From the NCBI RefSeq assembly GCF_021458635.1, contig NZ_JAIRDQ010000008.1, forward strand, positions 248,001 through 312,000: a stretch of 64,000 nt of DNA. Reading direction: 5' to 3'. Each line of letters starts with the position of its first letter. Position 1 is the stretch's first letter. Positions 44,749 to 52,854 of this stretch are shown piece after piece. The translations under genes were made by a program, and so were the position numbers. The stretch comes from Bradyrhizobium monzae. GTDB taxonomy: Bacteria > Pseudomonadota > Alphaproteobacteria > Rhizobiales > Xanthobacteraceae. The notes beneath the pieces were generated by a model that had not been told where the DNA came from, ran no database searches, and was given only the letters and a program-made list of their open reading frames with translations.

Positions 44749-45804
44749 TCACAACATCAGTTCGTGCAGACCGCTCCATCCGGTGTAGAGGCCGACGAAG
44801 ACGATCAGGGCCGCCGAGACGTAGGGTGCGCGGTGGGCGTAGCGGCTGAAGCCGCCCCAGTGTCGTTCGACGTGGCGCAGGCTGAGCGCTGCCAGAACGC
44901 CGGCCGACACCATCGTGATGGCGAGCCCGATGCCAAAGGACAGCACCAGGACGAAGCCGAGGCTGAACTGCTTCAGCTGAATGCACAGCAGCAGCACGGT
45001 GATCGCGGCGGGGCAGGGGATCAGTCCGCCGGTGAGGCCGAACAGCACGATCTGCGCCGTCGTGACGTTGCGCCCGGCAAAGCGCTTGCGGATGTCGCCG
45101 GCATGGGCGCGGGCATGAGCGTCGTCCTCCTCGCCGAGATCCATGTGATCGTGCTCTTCGAACAGGATCTCGGTGGAGTCGCCGGCAAGCGCGATACGCG
45201 CCTTGAACGCATGCGGCTCGGGAATCTCCTCGACGCTTTCGAGGTATCCATCGCAAGCGGCGAACGCGAATGCCTGCTCCGCGCCGTCCTCGCGGATCGT
45301 GGTCACCTTGACGTCGCCGGCTGCGGGAAGCGCGCCGTTCTCGCTTCGGATCCGCCAGCGGGGCGGCACGCCGTCTTCAAAGACCTCCAGCAACAGCGGC
45401 AAGCCGGCCAGTGAGATCGATTGCGGCTCGTCATGGTGATGGTGGTCGTGCGCGTCGCTCTGATCTCGCCAGGTGCGCCACACCATCCAGCCGGCGATGC
45501 CGACGATGACGGCGGCGGACACCAGTTGCAGCCAGGCCTCGCTGCGTTCGCCGGACAGTTCCTGGCCGAAATACAGTCCTGCGAGCGCGATCGCCCAGAC
45601 GATCGTGGTATGGGAGATGGTCGCAGACAAGCCGAGCAGCACGGCCTGAAGCACCGTTCCCCGCACGGCAACGATGAACGCGGCCATCATCGTCTTGGAA
45701 TGGCCGGGCTCGAGACCATGCAAGGCGCCAAGCAGGATCGCGCTGGGCACGAACAGCCATGCGTGTGCGCTGCTCTGTTGGAGCAGGTGAGACAGGTCGG
45801 TCAT
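44749..45804 (-). CDS. rcnA: RcnA/NicO-family nickel/cobalt exporter
   Basis: 351 residues with about six membrane segments. HGLEPGHSKTM (29-39), with its two His and Ser-Lys, and TGGLIPCPAAITVLLL are the family signatures. A long cytoplasmic insert (about 115-235) contains DAHDHHHHDEP and EEHDHMD, His-rich metal sequences. Members export Ni(II) and Co(II). It lies 4 bases behind the rcnR-type repressor stop, so both are cotranscribed and probably derepressed by nickel or cobalt. Confidence 0.93.
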   Translation of the reverse strand: MTDLSHLLQQSSAHAWLFVPSAILLGALHGLEPGHSKTMMAAFIVAVRGTVLQAVLLGLSATISHTTIVWAIALAGLYFGQELSGERSEAWLQLVSAAVIVGIAGWMVWRTWRDQSDAHDHHHHDEPQSISLAGLPLLLEVFEDGVPPRWRIRSENGALPAAGDVKVTTIREDGAEQAFAFAACDGYLESVEEIPEPHAFKARIALAGDSTEILFEEHDHMDLGEEDDAHARAHAGDIRKRFAGRNVTTAQIVLFGLTGGLIPCPAAITVLLLCIQLKQFSLGFVLVLSFGIGLAITMVSAGVLAALSLRHVERHWGGFSRYAHRAPYVSAALIVFVGLYTGWSGLHELML

Positions 45805-45808
45805 CTCT

Positions 45809-46087
45809 TCACTTCAAATAGGTTCGGACGACGTCGATGAGGTCGGCGGCGCCCTTGGCCTTCTCCGGATCCTTTTCGTGCGCGGGATCCACGACATGAT
45901 GGCGGATGTGGTCTTCCAGCAGCTCGGTGGTGAGACCGCTGATCGCGCCCTTCACCGAAGCCACCAGCATCAGCACATCGGCGCAGCCGATCTCCGATTC
46001 GAGCGCGCGTTCAACGGCCTCGAGCTGACCCTTGATGCGCCGGACGCGGCCGATGAGCTTCGACTTGTGCTTGATCGTGTGTGACAT
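45809..46087 (-). CDS. RcnR/CsoR-family metal-responsive repressor (DmeR-like)
   Basis: 92 residues from the chosen ATG. An ATG two codons upstream is also possible. The all-helical CsoR/RcnR fold is clear: HKSKLIGRVRRIKGQLEAVER, IGCADVLMLVASVKGAISGL and LLEDHIRHHVVDP. His3, Cys35, His60 and His64 fall exactly at the Ni/Co ligand positions of E. coli RcnR, so nickel or cobalt is the expected signal. It leads the rcnA gene. A G-tract operator lies immediately upstream of the start. Confidence 0.95.
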   Translation of the reverse strand: MSHTIKHKSKLIGRVRRIKGQLEAVERALESEIGCADVLMLVASVKGAISGLTTELLEDHIRHHVVDPAHEKDPEKAKGAADLIDVVRTYLK

Positions 46088-46096
46088 ACCCATAAG

Positions 46097-46115
46097 ATAG
46101 GGGGGTACCCTATAT
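46097..46115 (-). promoter_or_regulatory. RcnR/DmeR-type G-tract operator
   Basis: ATAGGG and CCCTAT flank GGGTA, giving an inverted repeat with a run of six G. Read towards the repressor it is ATATAGGGTACCCCCCTAT. As I remember it, this is nearly the operator described for dmeRF in Rhizobium leguminosarum. It ends 9 bases before the repressor ATG, consistent with autorepression. Confidence 0.8.
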
Positions 46116-46523
46116 GAGTCAATCGGCGTCCCATGGCTCACACCTCAGGATGACAGGGCTGGCAGCGGAGAGGGCGACTCAGTTGTGCTCGGCCTATCAT
46201 CGCCCGAGGATTGAGCGAGCAGCGCGTGGCACAAAATCTCCAGTTGTGGATGGTGCTCCTCGCGGGGGTAACACTGTAAGCTTTTCCGTGTCTCCCGGGC
46301 CACGATTGTGCCCTCCAAGCAACATTCCCGTGCGATTTGACTGTTATCGCAGTCCGTTCGCATCAGCGCCGCTTTTTGGACACACCCAAACATGAATAAA
46401 ATCACTCTAATGTTTCAGGGGCTGGGCTGGTCCCTTGCAGGCGGCGGGAAATCCCAAGGTCGATTCAAATCTTGGGTCTGATGTTCCGGGTCTGACAAGG
46501 GTTAGCCAAGGAAACTGGTCGCG
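46116..46523. other. intergenic region between the RcnR operator and ilvD
   Basis: About 400 bases with no supported gene. It should contain the promoters of both flanking genes. A TTGACT at about 46337 lacks a good partner, and the octamer GGGTCTGA occurs twice (about 46475 and 46490). An open frame on the minus strand (46145-46405) has no ribosome site. Confidence 0.4.
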
Positions 46524-48248
46524 ATGGACGCCAAGACCAAACTCAAGCAGAGGCTGCCGAGCCGTCACGTGACGGAAGGCCCTGCGCGCGCGCCCCACCG
46601 GTCCTATTTTTACGCCATGGGTCTGACCACCGAGCAGATCCACCAGCCCTTCGTCGGCGTCGCCTCGTGCTGGAACGAGGCCGCTCCCTGCAACATCTCC
46701 CTGATGCGCCAGGCGCAGGCGGTGAAGAAGGGCGTGGCATCCGCCGGCGGCACGCCGCGTGAATTCTGCACCATCACCGTCACCGACGGCATCGCCATGG
46801 GCCATGACGGCATGCGCTCCTCGCTGCCATCGCGCGAATGCATCGCCGATTCAGTCGAGCTGACCGTCCGCGGCCACGCCTACGATGCCCTCGTTGGCCT
46901 TGCGGGCTGCGACAAGTCGCTGCCGGGAATGATGATGGCGATGGTCCGCCTCAACGTGCCCTCGATCTTCATCTACGGCGGTTCGATCCTGCCCGGCAAT
47001 TTCCGCGGGCAGCAGGTCACCGTGCAGGACATGTTCGAGGCCGTCGGCAAGCACTCGGTCGGCGCGATGTCGGACGAGGACCTCGACGAAATCGAGCGCG
47101 TGGCGTGCCCCTCGGCGGGCGCCTGCGGTGCACAGTTCACCGCCAACACCATGGCGACCGTCTCCGAGGCGATCGGCCTGGCGCTGCCTTACTCGGCCGG
47201 TGCTCCGGCACCCTATGAAATCCGCGACGCCTTCTGCATGACCGCGGGCGAGAAAGTGATGGATCTGATCTCGTCCAATCTCCGGCCGCGCGACATCGTC
47301 ACGCGCAAGGCGCTGGAGAATGCGGCGGCCGTGGTCGCGGCGTCGGGCGGCTCGACCAATGCTGCATTGCACTTGCCGGCGATCGCTCACGAGGCCGGAA
47401 TCAAGTTCGACCTGTTCGACGTCGCCGAAATCTTCAAAAAGACACCATATGTCGCGGATTTGAAGCCGGGTGGCCGTTATGTCGCCAAAGACATGTTTGA
47501 AGTTGGTGGCATACCGCTTCTGATGAAGACGCTGCTCGACAACGGATTTCTCCACGGCGACTGCATTACGGTCACCGGTCGAACGATCGCCGAAAATCTC
47601 AAAAGCGTGAAGTGGAATCCGCACCAGGACGTGGTGCACCCGGCAGACAAGCCTATCACCGTCACTGGCGGTGTGGTCGGTCTGAAGGGCAATTTGGCGC
47701 CAGAAGGTGCGATCGTGAAAGTCGCGGGAATGTCCAACCTCAAGTTTATCGGTCCGGCCAGGTGCTTCGACCGCGAGGAGGATGCTTTCGAGGCGGTCCA
47801 GAAGCGCACTTACAAGGAAGGCGAAGTCATCGTGATCCGCTACGAGGGCCCCAAGGGCGGCCCCGGCATGCGGGAGATGCTCCAGACCACCGCAGCGCTG
47901 ACCGGCCAGGGCATGGGCGGCAAGATCGCGCTCATCACCGACGGCCGCTTCTCCGGCGCCACCCGCGGCTTCTGCATCGGCCATGTCGGGCCCGAGGCAG
48001 CCATCGGCGGCCCGATCGGGCTGCTCGAGGACGGCGACATCATCGAGATCGACGCCGATAACGGGACCCTTAACGTAAAATTGAGCGACGCTGAACTCGC
48101 CCAGCGCAAGACCAAATGGAGCGCTCGCGCGACTAACCATACGACGGGCGCGCTCTGGAAATATGCTCAGCAGGTTGGACCAGCAGTCGGGGGGGCAGTG
48201 ACCCATCCGGGCGGCGCGCACGAGAAACAGTGTTATGCGGACATCTAG
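46524..48248 (+). CDS. ilvD: dihydroxy-acid dehydratase
   Basis: 574 residues. It dehydrates 2,3-dihydroxy acids in isoleucine/valine synthesis and uses an Fe-S cluster and Mg. Motifs include VGVASCWNEAAPCN, GCDKSLPGMMMAM, CPSAGACGAQFTANTM, a conserved SGGSTNAALHLPAI and SGATRGFCIGHVGPEA. All three presumed cluster Cys are present. The start follows an AAGGAAA site. Its last 14 bases overlap the start of the Sel1-repeat gene in another frame. Confidence 0.97.
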   Translation: MDAKTKLKQRLPSRHVTEGPARAPHRSYFYAMGLTTEQIHQPFVGVASCWNEAAPCNISLMRQAQAVKKGVASAGGTPREFCTITVTDGIAMGHDGMRSSLPSRECIADSVELTVRGHAYDALVGLAGCDKSLPGMMMAMVRLNVPSIFIYGGSILPGNFRGQQVTVQDMFEAVGKHSVGAMSDEDLDEIERVACPSAGACGAQFTANTMATVSEAIGLALPYSAGAPAPYEIRDAFCMTAGEKVMDLISSNLRPRDIVTRKALENAAAVVAASGGSTNAALHLPAIAHEAGIKFDLFDVAEIFKKTPYVADLKPGGRYVAKDMFEVGGIPLLMKTLLDNGFLHGDCITVTGRTIAENLKSVKWNPHQDVVHPADKPITVTGGVVGLKGNLAPEGAIVKVAGMSNLKFIGPARCFDREEDAFEAVQKRTYKEGEVIVIRYEGPKGGPGMREMLQTTAALTGQGMGGKIALITDGRFSGATRGFCIGHVGPEAAIGGPIGLLEDGDIIEIDADNGTLNVKLSDAELAQRKTKWSARATNHTTGALWKYAQQVGPAVGGAVTHPGGAHEKQCYADI

Positions 48249-49059
48249 GCGTGCCATTGTTGCGTTTGTGTTGGGGGCTACCGCGCTGGCCGCGCCGGCG
48301 GTCGCCTTCGACGGCGCGCCGGTCAACCCGAAGGATGCGACCATCCCGGTCGTGACCACCTTGCCCGGTGCTGCGGGTGCGGTGCGCAAGGCGACGCCGC
48401 CGGTCGTGACCCAGGAAACCTCTCTCAGCGCCCTGCAATATGCCGCCGAGGGCGGTCATCCGATCGCGCAGTGGAAGCTCGGCCGCATGTACGCCAGCGG
48501 CGACGGCGTGGCCCAGGACGACATGCGCGCCTTCGAATATTTCACCCGGATTGCCAATGCGCACGCCGAGGACAGCCCGTCGGCGCCGCAGGCGCAGGTC
48601 GTGGCCAACGCCTTTGTCGCGCTCGGCCGCTACTATCTGAGCGGCATCCCGAACTCGAAGATCAAGGCCGATCCGGATCGGGCGCGGGAGATGTTCTCCT
48701 ATGCCGCCTCCTATTTCGGCAACGCGGACGCCCAGTACGATCTCGCCCGGCTCTATCTGAAGACGCCGGACGCCTCGCGCGAGGATTTCCGCTACGGCGC
48801 GCGCTGGCTCGGCCTCGCCGCCCAGAAGGGCCAGCACGAGGCTCAGGCGCTGCTCGGGCAGATGCTGTTCAACGGCGACCGCCTGCCGCGGCAGGCCGCG
48901 CGTGGCCTGATGTGGCTGACGCTCGCGCGTGACAGCGCAGGCACCGACGAGACCTGGATCAAGGAAAACTACAACCGCGCCTTTGCCAAGGCGTCGGACG
49001 ACGACCGCGCCATGTGCCTGCAAATGCTGGAACAGTGGGTGCAGGGTCGACGCGAGTAA
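48235..49059 (+). CDS. periplasmic Sel1-repeat protein, ExoR-like
   Basis: 274 residues. A signal peptide (about 1-24, ending PAVAF) is followed by KATPPVVTQETSLSALQYAAEGG and four to five Sel1-type helical repeats: HPIAQWKLGRMYASGDGV, NADAQYDLARLYL, WLGLAAQKGQHEAQALLGQML and GLMWLTLARDSA. The size and organisation fit ExoR, the periplasmic inhibitor of the ExoS/ChvI system that controls exopolysaccharide and symbiosis in rhizobia. The identity is from overall resemblance and is not certain. It overlaps ilvD by 14 bases. Confidence 0.7.
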   Translation: MRTSRRAIVAFVLGATALAAPAVAFDGAPVNPKDATIPVVTTLPGAAGAVRKATPPVVTQETSLSALQYAAEGGHPIAQWKLGRMYASGDGVAQDDMRAFEYFTRIANAHAEDSPSAPQAQVVANAFVALGRYYLSGIPNSKIKADPDRAREMFSYAASYFGNADAQYDLARLYLKTPDASREDFRYGARWLGLAAQKGQHEAQALLGQMLFNGDRLPRQAARGLMWLTLARDSAGTDETWIKENYNRAFAKASDDDRAMCLQMLEQWVQGRRE

Positions 49060-49078
49060 AGGCGGCAACCTCGGTGCC

Positions 49079-49115
49079 GTAGGGTGGGCAAAGGCGCCTT
49101 GGCGCCGTGCCCACC
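49079..49115. repeat. interspersed palindromic repeat, family B copy 2
   Basis: GGTGGGCA and TGCCCACC enclose GGCGCC-TT-GGCGCC, a perfect nested palindrome between the convergent ExoR-like and xthA genes. It matches the outer half of the copy at 25510-25597. It could act as a bidirectional transcript end. Confidence 0.85.
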
Positions 49116-49131
49116 ACCTCCGGGCTCCGGC

Positions 49132-49929
49132 TCACGCCGCCTCCAGATCAAGATCCGCCCACACCGGCACGTGGTCCGACGGCTTCTCCCAGGCCCGCAC
49201 ATAGCTGTCGATGCCGACATTGGCGAGTTTATCGCTCGCCTGCGGTGACAGCAGCAGATGGTCGATGCGCAGGCCCTGGTTCTTCTGCCAGGCTCCGGCC
49301 TGGTAGTCCCAGAAGGTGTAGAGCCCGGGCTCGTCGGTGACGGCCCTGAGGGCATCGGTCAGGCCGAGGCCGAGCAGGGACTGGAAGCTCTCTCGTGTCT
49401 CGGGCTTGAAAAGGGCGTCCTCGGTCCAGGCCGCGGGATTGTGGACGTCGCGGGCATGCGGAATGACGTTGAAGTCACCTGCGAGAATCAGCGGCTCCTC
49501 GGTCTTAAGGCGCTCCTTCGAATACTCGAGAAGCCGCGACATCCATTTGAGCTTGTAGGGATATTTCTCGGTCCCGACCGGGTTGCCGTTAGGCAGATAG
49601 AGACAGGCAATGCGCAGCACCCCGCGCTTGAGTGTCACCACGCCTTCGATGAAACGGGCATGAGCGTCCTCGTCGTCGCCGGCGAGCCCCGACTTGGTCT
49701 CGTCGAACTTGAGCTTGGAGAGTAGCGCGACGCCGTTGAACGTCTTTTGCCCGTGCGTCACCACGTTGTAGCCGAGCGCCTCGATCTCCAGCCGCGGGAA
49801 CGCCTCGTCGACGCATTTGATCTCCTGCAGGCAGACGATGTCCGGCTGGCACTCCTTCAACCAGGTCAGCAGGAGGTCGATCCGCTGCCGGACCGAATTC
49901 ACGTTCCAGGTGGCTACTCTGATGGGCAT
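49132..49929 (-). CDS. xthA: exodeoxyribonuclease III
   Basis: 265 residues from MPIRVATWNVNS, with GGAG 9 bases upstream. An AP endonuclease and 3' exonuclease of base-excision repair. The catalytic set is visible: Asn in ATWNVNSVRQR, Glu in CLQEIKC, Tyr in ACLYLPNGNP, the Asp/Asn pair in LAGDFNVIPHARD, and the Asp/His in LRIDHLLLS and KPSDHVPVWADL. A 53-codon upstream extension is open but lacks a site. It is convergent with the Sel1 gene and divergent from the hybrid kinase. Confidence 0.95.
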   Translation of the reverse strand: MPIRVATWNVNSVRQRIDLLLTWLKECQPDIVCLQEIKCVDEAFPRLEIEALGYNVVTHGQKTFNGVALLSKLKFDETKSGLAGDDEDAHARFIEGVVTLKRGVLRIACLYLPNGNPVGTEKYPYKLKWMSRLLEYSKERLKTEEPLILAGDFNVIPHARDVHNPAAWTEDALFKPETRESFQSLLGLGLTDALRAVTDEPGLYTFWDYQAGAWQKNQGLRIDHLLLSPQASDKLANVGIDSYVRAWEKPSDHVPVWADLDLEAA

Positions 49930-50063
49930 GTCGGCGGGCTCCGGGCAGGGGCCATGGTTAGAACAAAATGCAAACGTGCCCGTCAAGGACGCCGCAAAAT
50001 CTCCCACAAAATTAACCCGGCTTAAGCCCGCCCCGGGCCATTGATACCGAAAAGGTTTTTCGA

Positions 50064-52394
50064 ATGGGATGGCCGGACAAATCATCACAGCGCACAGAGC
50101 CGCAAGACGGCCTGATCGGCGCGTTCCTGTACTGGCTCGGCGGCTTCGAAATCGAGGACGGCCTGACCGCCGGTCTCAGCGAGCGCGAGCTGCGCCGCAT
50201 CCGCGCCAAGCAGATCGACGCGGTCATGCGAGCCATCCCGGTGACGATGTCCGTCACCATGCTCAACGTCGCCATCGTGCTGATCCTGTTCTGGGGCCGG
50301 GGCTGGAACGATTTCCTCGCGATCTGGGGTATGACGCTTGCCGTCACGGCCTCGCTCGCAGTGAGGGCATGGCGGCGCGCGCAGCAGAATCCGCCGCAGG
50401 AAGCCTCACGCCGCAAGACGCGGCAAATGCTGCGGCAGGCGTTTTTCCTCGCCGCGATCTGGGGAACGCTGCCGCTCGCTTTGTTCAGTAGTGTCGGGCC
50501 GACCAGCCAGCTGATTCTCGCCTGCCTGATGGTCGGCATGATGTCCGGCGGCGCCTTCACGCTCTCGACCTTCCCGCGCGCGGGGCTCGTCTATCTCGCG
50601 ACCATGACAATTGCCTGCGCCGGCGCGATGCTGTCGTGTGGTGCCGGTCCCTATGCCCTGACGGCGGTGTTCCTGCTGCTGTTCGCGTTTTTCATGGCGC
50701 GCAACATCGTCTCGCAGGGCAACCTGTTCCTCGGCAACCTCAAGGCCCAGCTCGAGCTCGAACGCCAGACCGAGATCATCGCGCTGCTGCTGAAGGATTT
50801 TCAGGAGAACGCCAGCGACTGGCTGTGGCAGACCGATGCCGAAGGGCATCTCACCGACGTACCGCAACGCTTCGCCGACGTCGCGCAATTGCCGCTTCCG
50901 CTGCTGAAGGGATCGCTCTTCGCCGACGTGCTCGACATGCTGTGCCCAGAAGACAAGGCCGCGGCCTACAACGTCGTTGGCCTGATGGAGCATGCCGAGC
51001 CGCTGCATGAGATGAATTTGAAGGTCGTTGCGGGCGGCAAGGCGCGGCTGTGGTCGCTGACGGCGAAGCCGGCCTATGACCGCGACGGGCAATTTTTGGG
51101 CTATCGCGGCTTCGGCCGCGACGTCACCGAGCGCTGGCGCGCCGAAAAGGCCGAGGCCGAGAGCCGCGCCAAGTCCGATTTCCTGGCGGTGATGAGCCAC
51201 GAGATCCGTACGCCCATGAACGGTGTGCTCGGACTTGCCAGCATGCTGCTCGAAACAAAACTCGATCCGGAGCAGCGCGAAGCCGTCACCACGATCCACG
51301 AGTCCGGTGACAACCTCCAGCGCATCCTCAACGACATCCTCGATCTGTCCAAGCTCGAGGCCGGCCGGTTCGCGTTCGAGGCGATCGACTTCACACCGCA
51401 GACGCTGGTCGAGACGGTCGCGACCGTGGTGCGCGCAAGCGCCAAGAGCAAGGGGCTCGCGGTCAAGGTCGAGCTCGATCCGAATCTGCCGCCGACGCTG
51501 CGCGGCGACGTCGCGCGCATCCGCCAGGTGCTGCTCAATCTCGCCTCCAACGCGGTGAAATTCGCCGACCAGGGCGAGGTGACGATCAAGGCCATGTGCC
51601 AGGCGCGCCGCGATCTGCTCGCGACCGTCGAATGGAGCGTCACCGACAGCGGCATCGGCATTGCGCCCGAGAAACTCGGGCAGCTGTTCTCGGACTTCGC
51701 CCAGGCCGATGCCTCGATCAGCCGCCGCTTCGGCGGCACTGGCCTCGGGCTTGCGATCTCACGGCGCATCATCGAGCAGATGGGTGGCACCATCGGCGTC
51801 ACCTCGACGCCGGGCGAGGGCTCGACTTTCCGCTTCACGCTGGTGCTGCCGTGGAGCCAGGCGCAGACGTCCGGTCAGGACGCGGGTCGGGATGAAGCTG
51901 ATGATCTCAAGGCCCGCATTGCGAGCCTCGACCGGCCGCTGAAGGTATTGGTCGCCGAGGACGACGCCGTCAACCGCATGGTCGTGAGCAAGATGCTCGG
52001 TGCCTTCGAGGTCGAGTTGCGGGTCGTCGCTGATGGCGTCGAGGCCGTCGCGGCCGTCGCCGAAGGCGATTACGACATCGTGCTGATGGACGTGCGCATG
52101 CCCGAGATGGATGGCCTTGCCGCGACCCGGGCGATCCGCGCGGGAGGCGGGCGCTTCGACGCCTTGCCGATCATCGCACTGACCGCCAACGCCTTCCCCG
52201 AAGACGTCAGGATCTGCCGCGAGGCCGGCATGTCGGACTTTTTGGCGAAGCCGCTACGGAAGCCCGCGTTGGCCGCGGCCCTGCTGCGCGGGCTGGACGG
52301 TCACGTGATGGCGGAGGACGCGCCGCTCCAGCCCGAGTTGATGCCGGTCGACGTGGAGTGGACGGACGAGGAAAGGCAGATGACCGGCGCTTGA
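50064..52394 (+). CDS. hybrid sensor histidine kinase/response regulator
   Basis: 776 residues. A cytoplasmic N-terminus is followed by about five membrane helices in the first 215 residues, then a coiled linker and a PAS domain (about 245-360, NASDWLWQTDAEGHLTDV and GYRGFGRDVTERW). HisKA carries His379 in AVMSHEIRTPMNGV. The HATPase has LLNLASNAVKF, DSGIGIAPEK and GTGLGLAISRRI. A C-terminal receiver (about 628-745) has Asp676 in VLMDVRMPEMDG and Lys in FLAKPLRKP. No Hpt domain is fused, so phosphotransfer to a separate Hpt is expected. The output is unknown. Confidence 0.95.
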   Translation: MGWPDKSSQRTEPQDGLIGAFLYWLGGFEIEDGLTAGLSERELRRIRAKQIDAVMRAIPVTMSVTMLNVAIVLILFWGRGWNDFLAIWGMTLAVTASLAVRAWRRAQQNPPQEASRRKTRQMLRQAFFLAAIWGTLPLALFSSVGPTSQLILACLMVGMMSGGAFTLSTFPRAGLVYLATMTIACAGAMLSCGAGPYALTAVFLLLFAFFMARNIVSQGNLFLGNLKAQLELERQTEIIALLLKDFQENASDWLWQTDAEGHLTDVPQRFADVAQLPLPLLKGSLFADVLDMLCPEDKAAAYNVVGLMEHAEPLHEMNLKVVAGGKARLWSLTAKPAYDRDGQFLGYRGFGRDVTERWRAEKAEAESRAKSDFLAVMSHEIRTPMNGVLGLASMLLETKLDPEQREAVTTIHESGDNLQRILNDILDLSKLEAGRFAFEAIDFTPQTLVETVATVVRASAKSKGLAVKVELDPNLPPTLRGDVARIRQVLLNLASNAVKFADQGEVTIKAMCQARRDLLATVEWSVTDSGIGIAPEKLGQLFSDFAQADASISRRFGGTGLGLAISRRIIEQMGGTIGVTSTPGEGSTFRFTLVLPWSQAQTSGQDAGRDEADDLKARIASLDRPLKVLVAEDDAVNRMVVSKMLGAFEVELRVVADGVEAVAAVAEGDYDIVLMDVRMPEMDGLAATRAIRAGGGRFDALPIIALTANAFPEDVRICREAGMSDFLAKPLRKPALAAALLRGLDGHVMAEDAPLQPELMPVDVEWTDEERQMTGA

Positions 52395-52401
52395 AGGCCG
52401 G

Positions 52402-52731
52402 TCAGATCGAGAAGCTGGTCCCGCAGCCGCAGGATGCCGTCGCGTTGGGATTGTTGACGCGGAACGAGGCGCCAATCAGGTCATCGACGAAGTCGACCTG
52501 CGACCCTTCCAGGAAGGGCTGCGAGGCGGAATCGACCAGCACCACCGCGCTCTCCTGCTCGATGACGAGATCGTCGTCGGTGCGATCGCGGTCGATGTCG
52601 AACTTGTACTGGAAGCCGGAGCAGCCGCCGCCCTCGACCGAGATGCGCAGCATCGCGCCTGTGCCTTCGCCCTTGAGGATCTCCCCGATCCGGCGTGCGG
52701 CGCGGTCACTGATGGTCACGGCAGTCGTCAT
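52402..52731 (-). CDS. erpA: A-type iron-sulfur cluster carrier (ErpA/IscA family)
   Basis: 109 residues. The three conserved Cys are present: Cys37 in VEGGGCSGFQYKF and the C-terminal Cys-Gly-Cys in SCGCGTSFSI. The protein receives and passes Fe-S clusters to apoproteins. The family name ErpA is used because this short form has the SCGCG-SFS ending. IscA or SufA naming cannot be excluded. Convergent with the hybrid kinase and divergent from dgt across about 120 bases. Confidence 0.92.
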   Translation of the reverse strand: MTTAVTISDRAARRIGEILKGEGTGAMLRISVEGGGCSGFQYKFDIDRDRTDDDLVIEQESAVVLVDSASQPFLEGSQVDFVDDLIGASFRVNNPNATASCGCGTSFSI

Positions 52732-52854
52732 TGTCAGTCTCCGATAGGCCCGCGGTCATACCAACTTCACTTGCCCAATTCATTTGGTATCCCGCGTCCG
52801 GCATAGTTAAGTGCAAGGATACGCAGAATCAAATGGATAGGGACTAAATTCGTC

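Noticed and set aside
46145..46405. 86-codon minus-strand frame between the RcnR operator and ilvD
   Set aside because: No ribosome site, no recognisable family and unusual composition. It is treated as intergenic.
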